NCBI GenBank assembly: GCA_019637295.1
Contig: JAHBVX010000007.1
Coordinates: 397,716-461,715, forward strand
Direction of reading: 5' to 3'
DNA from: Polyangiaceae bacterium
Lineage (GTDB): Bacteria > Myxococcota_A > Polyangia > Polyangiales > Polyangiaceae
DNA length: 64,000 nucleotides
Shown: piece after piece, positions 56,175 through 64,000 of the stretch
How the letters are laid out: each line of letters begins with the position of its first letter
How positions within the stretch are numbered: position 1 is the stretch's first letter
Program-made: the position numbers and the translations under genes
Notes under the pieces: model-generated
Told to the model about the DNA's origin: nothing
Seen by the model: only the letters and a program-made list of their open reading frames with translations
The model's database searches: none

Positions 56175-57383
56175 TCACAGCGAGCGGGCGACGCCGAGCG
56201 CCCGCGCCAGATCGAAGCTCGCTCGCCCCGCGCGGTTGCCGTCCTTGAACGGGAAGGTCAGCGTGGTGGCGCTGTCGCCGCCCTTGCCGGCGATCATCCC
56301 GCCGTGGGCGCCGATGGTTCGCGCCACGCGCGCGCGATCGAGCGGCAGCGCGCGCGCCGTCAGCTCGGGGAGGCCGGCGCTGGCGCCGCCCTGCTCCGGT
56401 AGCACCTGGGCAGGTGCGGCCTGCCCAGCGATGAAGTGAACGAGGGATGCGGCTGCCCCGGCAGGCCCCGGGCCACGAAACCAGGCGCCGAGCTCGTGGG
56501 TGGTGGAGCGTGCGCAGCGCGCGAACAGCGCTCCATAGCGAGCGTCGAGCCGGTCACTGAGCGCGGCGGCGGCGCGCACGTACTCGCTGCGCTCCGTCTC
56601 GGTGAAGTAGCTGATCACGTAGCGACCGCTGAAGGTCAGGCGTACGCCGCGAAGCGCCTCGCCCTCGCGGGCGTCCGCGATCTCCACAGTCGTGCCCGGC
56701 CCCTCGCGCTCGGCCAGCAGCGGCGCCGACGCCCACACGAAGCGTCCGCTCAGCTGCCCGGGGCGCCGCTCGATGAACGCTGCCAGCGCGGGATCGAAGG
56801 TGAGATCCGCGTCGGCCGCCCGCAGCAGCACGAGCTCGACCACCCAGCCCTCGACGTCCATGGGACCCACGGTCGTCCCGCGCAGCACCCGCTCGCGCGT
56901 CAGCGCGCACACGCGCGCCTCTCGTGCCTGCCGCTCCTGCTCGTAGGCCTCGCTGCCGAGGACGGGAGCGGCCGACGCCGAGCCTCCGGGGGTGGCAGAA
57001 GGCGACTCCGCGTCCCTCGGCGGAGTGAGCTTCAGGTAGGCCATGTACACCGCCGCCCCGCCGGCGGTCAGGATGAGCAGCGGAGCGAGCGCGCTCGGTA
57101 GCCGAAAGGCTCGGGCCGGCGCGGGCGGGGGTGACGACGCACGTCGCCGTTCGACCAGCTGTCGCGCCAGAGCGGTGGCGCGGCGCTGCTTCAGCTCGGG
57201 GGACAGCTCGTCCCACTGTTCGAGCAGCGGACCGATGGGCGCGGTCGTGTTGGCGCCATGCCCCTGTAGGTGAATGCGATCGCCCTCGACCCGAACGCGA
57301 CCGGCGGTACCGAAGCGCGCCACGGCCTCGGCCACCAGCGTCTCGAGGTCGAAGAGCAGCTCCGGATCCGGCGGCGACGTCAC
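56175..57383 (-). CDS. Membrane-anchored protein, unknown function
   Basis: A 402-residue protein starting at GTG 57383. Residues 1-90 are a soluble head (FDLETLVAEAVARFGTAGRVRVEGDRIHLQGHGANTTAPIGPLLEQWDELSPELKQRR). One hydrophobic helix at about 93-114 (ALAPLLILTAGGAAVYMAYL) is followed by a Ser/Pro linker and a C-terminal soluble domain of about 260 residues with GTTVGPMDVEGWVVELVLLRAADADLTFDPALAAFIE. No family is recognised. TATACT lies 7 bases before the GTG, on the minus strand, with no Shine-Dalgarno. It is the third gene after surE and apt, 28 bases downstream of apt. Confidence 0.68.
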   Translation of the reverse strand: MTSPPDPELLFDLETLVAEAVARFGTAGRVRVEGDRIHLQGHGANTTAPIGPLLEQWDELSPELKQRRATALARQLVERRRASSPPPAPARAFRLPSALAPLLILTAGGAAVYMAYLKLTPPRDAESPSATPGGSASAAPVLGSEAYEQERQAREARVCALTRERVLRGTTVGPMDVEGWVVELVLLRAADADLTFDPALAAFIERRPGQLSGRFVWASAPLLAEREGPGTTVEIADAREGEALRGVRLTFSGRYVISYFTETERSEYVRAAAALSDRLDARYGALFARCARSTTHELGAWFRGPGPAGAAASLVHFIAGQAAPAQVLPEQGGASAGLPELTARALPLDRARVARTIGAHGGMIAGKGGDSATTLTFPFKDGNRAGRASFDLARALGVARSL

Positions 57384-57411
57384 GCGCCGCAGTATAGAGT
57401 TCGGAGCTGGC

Positions 57412-58083
57412 TCAGCGATAGCGCAGGATGGATACGACGGGTGCGCCGTCGAGGCGCGCGCGACCCCCGAGAGACTCGAGCTCGATCACGAAAGCGAAGG
57501 CGGTCACCTCGGCGCCCTGGCGCTCGACCAGCTCCGCAGCAGCGGCGGCGGTCCCGCCGGTGGCCAGCAGGTCATCGACGATCACGACCCGGGCGCCCTC
57601 GGCGAGGGAGTCGCGGTGCATCTCTAGCTCGCTCTCCCCGTACTCGAGCGAGTAGCTGACCTTCTCGGTGCGGTAGGGCAGCTTGCCGGGCTTGCGGACC
57701 GGAACGAAGCTGGCATTCAGCCGGGCGGCCAGCGCTCCGCCGAAGATGAAGCCGCGTGACTCGATGCCCACCACGGCGTCGACGTGGGTGCCCAGGAAGC
57801 GCTCGGCGATGGCGTCGAGCACGATGTGGAACCCGCGCGGATCCGCCAGCAGAGGCGTGATGTCTCGAAACAGGATCCCTGGCTGTGGGAAGTTCTTGAT
57901 GTCTCGGATCAACCGCCGCGCGTAGTCGAGCCCGCTACGCTCGGGCGCCGGCTGGGCCTTGCGCCTGGCAGGCCGGGATGAGGCCGCGGTCTTGACGCTC
58001 CGGCCGTTGGCCTTCTTGCTGGGCGGACGGCGCGGGCGAGGGGAGGAGGCCTTGGGCTTGGCGCGGGTCTTTCGAACAGCCAT
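57412..58083 (-). CDS. apt: Adenine phosphoribosyltransferase with N-terminal basic extension
   Basis: A 223-residue enzyme that salvages adenine to AMP using PRPP. The core (about residues 50-223) has FPQPGILFRDITPLLADP, GIESRGFIFGGALAARL, KPGKLPYRTEKVSYSLEYG and the PRPP loop VVIVDDLLATGGTAAAAAEL, all typical of Apt. The first about 48 residues, KTRAKPKASSPRPRRPPSKKANGRSVKTAASSR and the like, are Lys/Arg/Pro/Ala-rich, resembling a histone-like tail, which Apt does not normally carry. The core would be an ordinary 170-residue Apt. Possible alternatives are a xanthine or other phosphoribosyltransferase. It is 42 bases after surE, probably in the same unit. Confidence 0.92.
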   Translation of the reverse strand: MAVRKTRAKPKASSPRPRRPPSKKANGRSVKTAASSRPARRKAQPAPERSGLDYARRLIRDIKNFPQPGILFRDITPLLADPRGFHIVLDAIAERFLGTHVDAVVGIESRGFIFGGALAARLNASFVPVRKPGKLPYRTEKVSYSLEYGESELEMHRDSLAEGARVVIVDDLLATGGTAAAAAELVERQGAEVTAFAFVIELESLGGRARLDGAPVVSILRYR

Positions 58084-58125
58084 GAGGCAGCGGTCTTATC
58101 ACGATCGCTGGCGGCGACCGAGGCG

Positions 58126-58893
58126 TCATCCGCCGAGCGGCGAAATCATCTCGCTCACTACCTGCTCCGCGGCGCCCTGCTGGCCACGCCCCCACAGATC
58201 GAGCACCAGCGGCGTCACACCCACCGCGCCCTGATCGAAGGCCTCGGTGTCCGCGCCGGCTACCTCGCGGTGAGCGACGCCGGGCCCCCCGATCCAGAGG
58301 TACTCGCGCCCGCGTGGATCCTTGCGATACTCGACGCGGTCCTCGTAGACGCGGGTGCCGAGCCGCGTGGCGCGCAGCGGCCACTCGCTGCCGCGAGGGA
58401 AGTTGACGTTGAGCAAAATCGCCTGCTGCCCGAGCTCGCGCAGCATGACCTCCGCCAAGCGGGTGGCGAGGGCGGCTGCGCTCGAGCTGTCCGCGTCATG
58501 CGCGGCAGACACCGCCAGAGCGGGGAAGCCCTTGAGCGCGGCCTCGCGCGCGGCCGCGACCGTGCCGCTGTAGAACACGTCATCCCCGAGGTTCACCCCG
58601 TGGTTGAGCCCGCTGACCACCAGCGCCGGCCGGCGTGGCAGGACCCGGTCCCCGGAGTGCAGGGCCACGTACACGCAGTCGGCGGGTGTTCCGTCGACCG
58701 AGAAGGTCGTCGCGTCGTGCCTGAACAGCCTCAGCGGGCGGTGCAGGCTCAGGGAGTGGCTGGTCGCGCTCTGCTCGGACTCGGGAGCGCAGACGACGAC
58801 GTCGAAGCGCTCCTCGAGCGCCTGGCGCAGGGTCATGAGCCCGCGGGAGCGGAAGCCGTCGTCGTTCGAGAGCAGGAGCAGCGGACGATTCAT
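58126..58893 (-). CDS. surE: 5'/3'-nucleotidase SurE
   Basis: A 255-residue divalent-metal-dependent nucleotidase that removes phosphate from nucleoside monophosphates, often linked to stationary-phase survival. It begins LLLLSNDDGFRSRGL with the metal-binding Asp11 and Asp12, has the conserved Ser in QSATSHSLSLHRPLR, the segment SVDGTPADCVYVAL, the metal-binding Asn in LVVSGLNHGVNLGDDVFYSGTVAAA, and LLNVNFP. Length is as expected for SurE. It is first in a surE-apt-unknown unit and divergent from the hydrolase lipoprotein at 59026. Confidence 0.95.
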   Translation of the reverse strand: MNRPLLLLSNDDGFRSRGLMTLRQALEERFDVVVCAPESEQSATSHSLSLHRPLRLFRHDATTFSVDGTPADCVYVALHSGDRVLPRRPALVVSGLNHGVNLGDDVFYSGTVAAAREAALKGFPALAVSAAHDADSSSAAALATRLAEVMLRELGQQAILLNVNFPRGSEWPLRATRLGTRVYEDRVEYRKDPRGREYLWIGGPGVAHREVAGADTEAFDQGAVGVTPLVLDLWGRGQQGAAEQVVSEMISPLGG

Positions 58894-58971
58894 GGGACCG
58901 GGCGGTCATAGCCCAGGGTCTCACCGGCGATCAAACGCCCCCGCGGGGCGACCTCCCCCGAAATTCCCCAT

Positions 58972-59003
58972 CGCCCCGCGCGCGGTGGCTTGCGCGCGGG
59001 GCG
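58972..59003. promoter_or_regulatory. Large GC hairpin in the surE/59026 divergent region
   Basis: CGCCCCGCGCGC (58972-58983) and GCGCGCGGGGCG (58992-59003) form a perfect 12-bp inverted repeat with an 8-nt spacer. A smaller CGCCCC-GCG-like repeat lies just upstream near 58936-58950. Both starts diverge from here, so a terminator is unlikely; a regulator site or leader structure is possible. Confidence 0.45.
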
Positions 59004-59025
59004 GCGCCGGAAAAGTATTGCGAGC

Positions 59026-61512
59026 ATGAGGAACTGGGGCCTGACGTTGGGTTGCTTGACTGCGCTGGGTCTGCTGACCGGGTGCTTCGACGAAGGTACT
59101 GCGGCCACGAGCGACGGCACGGGCGGCACGGGCCCCCTGCCGGCAGGCGGCGGCGTGGGCGATGTGTGCGCGCCATCCCAGCCCTGTCGCAGCGGGCTGA
59201 CCTGCAACGCCTCCGGCGTGTGCGAGCCCGGCGGCACGCTCACCGAAGGGCAGAAGTGCATCATCGGGGGCGAGTGTCAGAGCGGTCTGCAGTGTGCCGG
59301 GGGAGTGTGCGTCCAGGCGGGCACGTCCGAGCAGGGTGAGTCGTGCAGCAGTGACGTGGACTGCGTCTCGGGGTTGAAGTGCGCGATAGTCGGCTTCTCC
59401 ACCCAGTGCGTTCCCGAAGGCAACGGCGACGTCGGGGCCACCTGCACCACGGCGACGGATTGCTTCGCGGGCCTCGCGTGCACGGCGGGGCAGTGCGGTC
59501 TGCCAGTCCCTGGAGTGCCGCCGTTCGGTGCGTCCTTGTGGCCCGGCGTGGACTGTCCATCGAACCCGTCCGGCCCGGTGCGCGCGTACTTCGAGATCCC
59601 CGGTGTGGACGACCCCGCGGGGCTGACCGGAGACTTCTTCCGGCTGCCGTTCCCGAACGACGTGCGCTCGCTGGGAGGCAAGCTCGATCTCTCCGGCTTC
59701 CCCACCCCTGGCGCCGACCTGCTCGGTTTCGATCCGGTCAAGCGCTACGTCGACGCGCTGGTGGCGAACGAGACCGCCTGGGGAACCTACTCGACGGTGA
59801 CCTTCCGTTTCAGCGGGGCCATTGATTTCGAGAGCTTCAAGTTCAAGCCGGGAGAGCCCAGCCCCATGAACTGGGTCGACGTCACGGCGGGCACCCCCGA
59901 GTACAGCTCGAGTCCGGGGCTGTTTTGGTCCGCCTCCGGCGGTCGCACCAAGTACATCTGCGACAACTGGATGGCGGTCAGACGCTCGCCCGGCGCGCCC
60001 ATGACCCCGGGCCACACCTACGCCGTGTGGATGACCACCGCGGCGCGAGCCGAGGGCGGCGCGATGATGGAGCGCAGTCCGCAGCTGGCGGCGCTGCTCG
60101 CCGGTTCCGCGCCGAGCCACCCCAAGCTGGCCGCGGCTCATGCGGCCTACGCGCCGTTTCGCGCCTACCTCGCGGACAAGAACATCGATCCGTCGACCAT
60201 CTTGAACGCGACCGTGATCACCGCCGGCGAGGTGCGGCGACCGGTCGAGACGCTGGCGAGCACGATCGACAAGCTCGGGACCCCTACGGTCGCTTCCTGG
60301 ACCAAGTGCGGTGGCGGCGCACAGAGCCCGTGCCCCCAGGCGGACGGCGAGCGGGCTTGCGGCGCCGGCGGGGCCGACTACGACGAGTACCACGCCCTGG
60401 TCACCTTGCCGGTGTTCCAGAAGGGTACGGCGCCGTACCTCGACAGCGGCGGCGATCTGGATCTGTTCACCCCCGTGCGCAGCGAGGCGGTGTGCCTGGC
60501 GTTGACGGTGCCGAAGTCGGCGGCGCCAGCGGCCGGCTATCCGTTGGTCGTCTACGCGCACGGTACGGGTGGCTCGTTCCGCAGCCACGTGCGTGACGAG
60601 GTGGCTGGGCTCCTGTCCAAGGCGACCACCCCCGGCGCGACCGTGGGCTTCGCCGTGCTCGGCATCGATCAGGTGCAGCATGGGCCGCGACGCGGGGCAT
60701 CGAGCGAGTCGCCGAACAATCTGTTCTTCAACTTCGCGAACCCGGCTGCGGCGCGAGGCAACCCCATCCAGGGAGCGGCGGATCAGCTGTCGCTGGTGCG
60801 GCTGGCGGCCAGCTTGACCGTGCCAGGCGCGGTCACCGGCGGGGCTGACGTCGGCTTCGACCCGGCGGGGCTGGTGTTCTACGGCCACTCCCAGGGTGCC
60901 ACCCACGGCAGCCTCGCGCTGCCCTATGCCGAGGGCGTCGGGGGCGCGGTGCTGTCGGGCAATGGCGCCAGCTTGATCCACGCGCTCTTGGGCAAGACCG
61001 AGCCGGTCAACATCGCCGGGGCCGTGCCTTTCGTGCTCGCGGACTTCAACGCCACGGGGGAGCTCGCCGGCGGCGATCTACATCCGGTGCTGTCCCTGCT
61101 GCAGCATCACATCGAGCCCGCCGATCCCGTCAACTACGCGCTGGCGATCGGTCGTGAGCCCGTGCCTGGCAAGTCCGCTCGACACCTGCTGCAGACCTAT
61201 GGCCTGGGGGATCGCTTCAGTCCCCCGGTGACGCTGCAGCACTTCGCGTTGGCGGCCCGCCTGGCGCTGGCCGCACCCGACGCGAGCGTCACCGCGCCGG
61301 ACGCCATCGGCGGCCTGTCGCCCCAGCCCGTGCCGCTCTCGGGCAACTTCACGGGCGCGTCGGGCGCGCTCACCCTCGGCGTCCGCCAGTACGCCCCCCC
61401 AGCCGGGCGCGACGGTCACTTCGTCGCGCTGGATGTGGCCACCGCGCGCAGTGACCTGGCCCGCTTCCTGGGCATGGTGGCGCTCGGCGAGGTGCCGGAC
61501 ATCGGCCCCTGA
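59026..61512 (+). CDS. Large lipoprotein with Cys-rich N-terminus and alpha/beta-hydrolase domain
   Basis: An 828-residue protein. ATG 59026 gives MRNWGLTLGCLTALGLLTGC (lipobox at Cys20; Cys10 is inside the signal). Residues about 55-165 hold repeating Cys motifs: CAPSQPCRSGLTC, CIIGGECQSGLQCAGGVC, CSSDVDCVSGLKC, CTTATDCFAGLACTAGQC, like disulfide-bonded EGF/EB modules. From about 460 to the end an alpha/beta-hydrolase appears: LVVYAHGTGGSF with the oxyanion Gly, and the nucleophile elbow VFYGHSQGATHG with Ser622. A TG-x-H-like His is expected near the end (DGHFVALDV). It is probably a surface esterase or lipase. Middle section is unrecognised. Confidence 0.82.
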   Translation: MRNWGLTLGCLTALGLLTGCFDEGTAATSDGTGGTGPLPAGGGVGDVCAPSQPCRSGLTCNASGVCEPGGTLTEGQKCIIGGECQSGLQCAGGVCVQAGTSEQGESCSSDVDCVSGLKCAIVGFSTQCVPEGNGDVGATCTTATDCFAGLACTAGQCGLPVPGVPPFGASLWPGVDCPSNPSGPVRAYFEIPGVDDPAGLTGDFFRLPFPNDVRSLGGKLDLSGFPTPGADLLGFDPVKRYVDALVANETAWGTYSTVTFRFSGAIDFESFKFKPGEPSPMNWVDVTAGTPEYSSSPGLFWSASGGRTKYICDNWMAVRRSPGAPMTPGHTYAVWMTTAARAEGGAMMERSPQLAALLAGSAPSHPKLAAAHAAYAPFRAYLADKNIDPSTILNATVITAGEVRRPVETLASTIDKLGTPTVASWTKCGGGAQSPCPQADGERACGAGGADYDEYHALVTLPVFQKGTAPYLDSGGDLDLFTPVRSEAVCLALTVPKSAAPAAGYPLVVYAHGTGGSFRSHVRDEVAGLLSKATTPGATVGFAVLGIDQVQHGPRRGASSESPNNLFFNFANPAAARGNPIQGAADQLSLVRLAASLTVPGAVTGGADVGFDPAGLVFYGHSQGATHGSLALPYAEGVGGAVLSGNGASLIHALLGKTEPVNIAGAVPFVLADFNATGELAGGDLHPVLSLLQHHIEPADPVNYALAIGREPVPGKSARHLLQTYGLGDRFSPPVTLQHFALAARLALAAPDASVTAPDAIGGLSPQPVPLSGNFTGASGALTLGVRQYAPPAGRDGHFVALDVATARSDLARFLGMVALGEVPDIGP

Positions 61513-61515
61513 GCA

Positions 61516-62406
61516 TCAGTCCGCGGGGCTTGGCTTCACGCGCTCGGCTGGCACCCGGCGCGCGACGATCACGCCGAACAGCGCGCCGGTGCCGAACATG
61601 ATCAGGCTGTAGATGGCCGGAGCGATGCTCATCGTCGGGTTCTTCAGGATGGTGCTGGTGAGCAAGAGCGCGGTGGTGCCGTTCTGGATCCCGACCTCGA
61701 TGCCGCAGGTGATGCTCTGCTGCTCGTTCAGGCGCATGGCGCGCCCGCCGAAGTAGCCCAGGGCCATGCCGGCGAGGTTGAGCGCCAGCGCGGCGGAGCC
61801 CGCCTGCGCGAAGAACTGGGGCAGCTGCGCCCAGTTCTCCCGCAGGATCCCGCCGATGACGAGGAACAGGAAGGCGATCGAGAGGACCTTGACCGGGCCT
61901 TCGGCGCGGCGCGAGGCGCTGGGCGCCTTGTGCCGGATGAGCATGCCGAGCCCGACCGGCAGGAGCGTGATCGCGAGCAGTTGGACAATCGTCTGCCCAA
62001 TCGGCAGCGCCACCGCCTGGCCCTCGCCCATCATGCTCTGCATGATGGGGTGCAACAGCAGAGGAATGGTGAACGGCGTGACGAGGCTGACCACGGCCGT
62101 GAGCGAGATGCTGAGCGCGACGTCGCCCCGGGATAGGAAGGAGAACATGTTGCTGGTCGTTCCGCCGGGGCACAGCGCCAGGGCGATCAGCCCCACGCCC
62201 AGCGCTCCTTCGAGCCCAAACACCTTCACGACTCCGAAGCCGAGCAGGGGCAACGCGATCATCTGCAGCGAGATGCCCACGGCCACCGCCCGGGGATGCC
62301 GAGCCACGCGCCGGAAGTCCTCCGGGACCAGGGCCAGGCCCATGCCGAGCATAATCACGAACAGCGCCAGGGGCAGCACGACCTTCGTCAGTACGGAGCC
62401 TTCCAT
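61516..62406 (-). CDS. Bile acid:sodium symporter (BASS) family protein
   Basis: A 296-residue transporter with nine or ten membrane helices. AAGGAG at good spacing precedes ATG 62406 on the minus strand. The family features are visible: FVIMLGMGLALVPEDFRRVARHPRAVAVGISLQMIALPLLG, the Gly/Pro/Asn-rich crossing GLIALALCPGGTTSNMFSFLSRGDVALS, and CGIEVGIQNGTTALLLTS, which carries the Na+-site residues. It probably imports an organic acid with sodium; the substrate may be a steroid acid, pantoate or other. It is convergent with the hydrolase lipoprotein, 3 bases apart. Confidence 0.92.
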   Translation of the reverse strand: MEGSVLTKVVLPLALFVIMLGMGLALVPEDFRRVARHPRAVAVGISLQMIALPLLGFGVVKVFGLEGALGVGLIALALCPGGTTSNMFSFLSRGDVALSISLTAVVSLVTPFTIPLLLHPIMQSMMGEGQAVALPIGQTIVQLLAITLLPVGLGMLIRHKAPSASRRAEGPVKVLSIAFLFLVIGGILRENWAQLPQFFAQAGSAALALNLAGMALGYFGGRAMRLNEQQSITCGIEVGIQNGTTALLLTSTILKNPTMSIAPAIYSLIMFGTGALFGVIVARRVPAERVKPSPAD

Positions 62407-62493
62407 CAGCTACTCCTTCGGTGGACCGGCGTGCGTCATCGTGGGTCCGGACGTTACTCGCGAATCGCCGTCACTGAAAGCACGACCCGGGGC

Positions 62494-63696
62494 TCACAGG
62501 CCGGCGCGGGGGAACGCCATGACGCTCTGGATCGCGCTGCGACCGAGGCCCAGGGCCAGCAGGCGGTCGACGCCCAGCGCGTTGCCCGCGGCCGGCGGCA
62601 TTCCCGCCGCGAGGGCGGACAAGAGGCGCTCGTCGATGGCGTGCACCGCCTTGCCGGCGCGGGCGCGCTCTTGTCGGTCGCGCTCGAACCGCGCGCGCTG
62701 CTCGAGCGGACAGGTCAGCTCCTGAAAGCCGTTACACAGCTCCTTGCCAGCCAGGTAGAGCTCGAATCGCGCCGCGACGCTGGGGTCGTCCGAGTCCCGC
62801 GCGGCCAGCGAGGCGTGCCGCGCCGGGAAGCGCTCCACGAACACCGGGGTGTCGCGGCCCTCGAGCCCCGGCTCGACCCGCTCGACCCACAGCTCGAAGT
62901 ACCTCGCCTCGTCGCTGGCCGCCAGGTCCACCGCGTCGTCGACGCCCGCGTAGCGTCGGAACAGCTCGCGCACGCTCGTCCTCTCGTAGGGTGGGCGGAC
63001 GTCGACTCGCCGTCCGTCCGCGCGGGTGAGCACCGGGCACGCTCCCAGGAGGCTTAGCACGCGCTCGACGAGGAGCTCCGTGTCGCGCTGAACGGCCGCG
63101 ACGGTGTCGAACGCACGGTACCACTCGAGCAGCATGAACTCGCGTTCGTGATCGACGCCCGTCGGGTCGCCGCGGAAGACATGCCCCAGCGAGTAGATCC
63201 TGGGTAGACCACCGCTGAGCAGCCGCTTGAGCTGGAACTCCGGCGAGGTGGACAGCCAGCCTTCGTCCGCCGAGACCGCGTCCACGTGAACGTCGAGGGC
63301 AGGGGTCTCGAGCAGCTGCGGCGCGTCGATCTCCAGGAAGTCTTGCTCGGCGAAGTAGTCTCGCAGCCCCTGAAGCACCCGGGAGCGCGCGCGCAGCGCG
63401 TCTCCGACGCCACCGAACAGGAAGCGGCCCGGGTCATCGTCGCCCCGAGGTTCGGGGCAGCGCTGTTGCCAGAGCAGCTCCGCGTCCTGCAGGCCCTCCG
63501 TCGAGGCCGTGCCCTCCACGATCACGAGCGACCCGGGGGCGAGGTCTACCTCGAGCTCGACGTCCACCGTGCCGAGCGCGTCCGCGATGCGCACCCGGCC
63601 GTCCCCTGCCACGACCACGCGACCGCCGACGCGCACGCGCCCGGCGGTGGCAGCGAGGTCAGCTGGCGAGAGTACGCGCACCGGCGGCTCAGCCAC
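62494..63696 (-). CDS. epmA: EF-P lysine aminoacylase-like protein (GenX/EpmA family)
   Basis: A 400-residue protein related to class II lysyl-tRNA synthetase; the family attaches beta-lysine to elongation factor P. It starts at GTG 63696, inside the 3' end of the export gene. The N-terminal about 75 residues are a shortened OB-like part (VRVGGRVVVAGDGRVRIADALGTVDVELEVD). The catalytic domain has the family signature SPEFQLKRLLSGGLPRIYSLGHVFRGDPTGVDHEREFMLLEWYR and the late motif GNALGVDRLLALGLG. Neither EF-P nor EpmB is in the window. A true LysRS would be longer and carry a full OB domain, so EpmA is the better call. Confidence 0.87.
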   Translation of the reverse strand: MAEPPVRVLSPADLAATAGRVRVGGRVVVAGDGRVRIADALGTVDVELEVDLAPGSLVIVEGTASTEGLQDAELLWQQRCPEPRGDDDPGRFLFGGVGDALRARSRVLQGLRDYFAEQDFLEIDAPQLLETPALDVHVDAVSADEGWLSTSPEFQLKRLLSGGLPRIYSLGHVFRGDPTGVDHEREFMLLEWYRAFDTVAAVQRDTELLVERVLSLLGACPVLTRADGRRVDVRPPYERTSVRELFRRYAGVDDAVDLAASDEARYFELWVERVEPGLEGRDTPVFVERFPARHASLAARDSDDPSVAARFELYLAGKELCNGFQELTCPLEQRARFERDRQERARAGKAVHAIDERLLSALAAGMPPAAGNALGVDRLLALGLGRSAIQSVMAFPRAGL

Positions 63697-63946
63697 CGGC
63701 GAATACTCGCGCAGCGAACGCGGCGACCTGCGAGCCCATCCAGGGTCCCGCGATGGCGAGGGTGATGGCCACGACCACCAAGCGGGGTAGGTGGGCGAGC
63801 GTCATGTCCTGCACCTGCGTCGCCGCTTGGAAGACCGCCACCAAGAGGCCCGCCAAGGCGGCGACGCCGACCACCGGCAGCGAGACCGCGATGGAGAGCA
63901 GCAGGGCCTCCTGCGCGGTCGCCGCCAGGTGGGAGGTGGAGGGCAT
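63689..63946 (-). CDS. sctS: Type III export apparatus protein FliQ/SctS
   Basis: An 85-residue membrane protein of the flagellar/type III export gate (FliQ or SctS). ATG 63946 overlaps the upstream gene's stop (ATGA). It has two membrane helices, about 17-40 (LLLSIAVSLPVVGVAALAGLLVAVFQ) and 53-72 (LPRLVVVAITLAIAGPWMG), with the family pattern AATQVQDMTLAHLPRL between them. Without neighbours it is not possible to tell a flagellum from a virulence-type injectisome; the gene order upstream and downstream is needed. The last 8 bases overlap epmA. Confidence 0.88.
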   Translation of the reverse strand: MPSTSHLAATAQEALLLSIAVSLPVVGVAALAGLLVAVFQAATQVQDMTLAHLPRLVVVAITLAIAGPWMGSQVAAFAARVFAGG

Positions 63947-64000
63947 CAGTCGCCGCTTCCGTCCGCGGGCGCGTCCGGCGAGGCATCGCTACCGCCGTCG
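63946..64000 (-). CDS. C-terminal tail of an unidentified gene (start outside window)
   Basis: A minus-strand frame ends in the TGA that overlaps the sctS start (ATGA). Only the last 17 residues are visible, DGGSDASPDAPADGSGD, an acidic Asp/Gly/Ser/Pro tail. In export operons the gene before fliQ/sctS is usually fliP/sctR, so that is a possible identity, but the tail itself carries no family signal. Confidence 0.4.
   Translation of the reverse strand, partial: DGGSDASPDAPADGSGD

Overview
The window is 64 kb of high-GC chromosome with very dense coding on both strands. It looks like a myxobacterium (Myxococcota), probably of the Polyangiales/Sorangiineae type. The grounds are inference from gene content: a mevalonate-pathway operon in a bacterium with Complex I, about sixteen predicted lipoproteins (several with long Gly/Ser or Asp/Ala linkers after the lipobox), a large Ser/Thr kinase, a TonB-domain/TonB-receptor fusion, and a tig-clpP-clpX-lon block. 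I see no insertion sequence, prophage, CRISPR array or rRNA.

Layout. 1-2.2 kb: the 3' part of nuoN facing a DUF4352-like lipoprotein across a hairpin. 2.3-15 kb: a cupredoxin-like lipoprotein, then a minus-strand run with a prenyl synthase, mevalonate kinase, mevalonate-PP decarboxylase, phosphomevalonate kinase, HMG-CoA reductase, hisC and a TPR lipoprotein. The type 2 IPP isomerase fni is divergent from this run, so nearly the whole route from HMG-CoA to C15/C20 prenyl diphosphates is in one place; HMG-CoA synthase is not in the window. 15-21 kb: trigger factor, ClpP, ClpX and Lon, with a possible heat-shock promoter before clpX. 21-31 kb: a DUF457 membrane protein, tRNA-Val(UAC), a fused selenodomain-associated transferase, a beta-CASP nuclease-like protein, tRNA-Asp(GUC), a membrane-anchored GspE-like ATPase with a PEGA-like partner, and an L,D-transpeptidase. 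31-39 kb: a chemoreceptor with a coupled lipoprotein, then a kinase/secreted protein/transporter operon. 39-47.5 kb: a phosphoglycerate dehydrogenase, an SDR, lipoproteins, an RluA-type pseudouridine synthase, a TonB-dependent receptor and ferrochelatase. 47.5-62 kb: a crotonase, a monohaem-motif lipoprotein, several uncharacterised envelope proteins, bolA-grxD, surE-apt, a giant hydrolase lipoprotein and a BASS transporter. 62.5-64 kb: epmA (genX) overlapping a FliQ/SctS export protein, with the tail of one more gene at the edge.

The most unusual items are the GspE-like ATPase whose N-terminal domain is replaced by two membrane helices, with a translationally coupled PEGA-like protein; the 1124-residue protein with a C-terminal non-RD kinase; the TonB-C/receptor fusion; the fused glycosyltransferase pair; a palindrome on the promoter of an apparently leaderless bolA; two genes that appear to need CTG start codons; and a recurring -10-like hexamer set 6-11 nt before start codons that lack a Shine-Dalgarno. 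No single locus is clearly a new defence or mobile system. All function calls come from reading motifs by eye; no database search was run.
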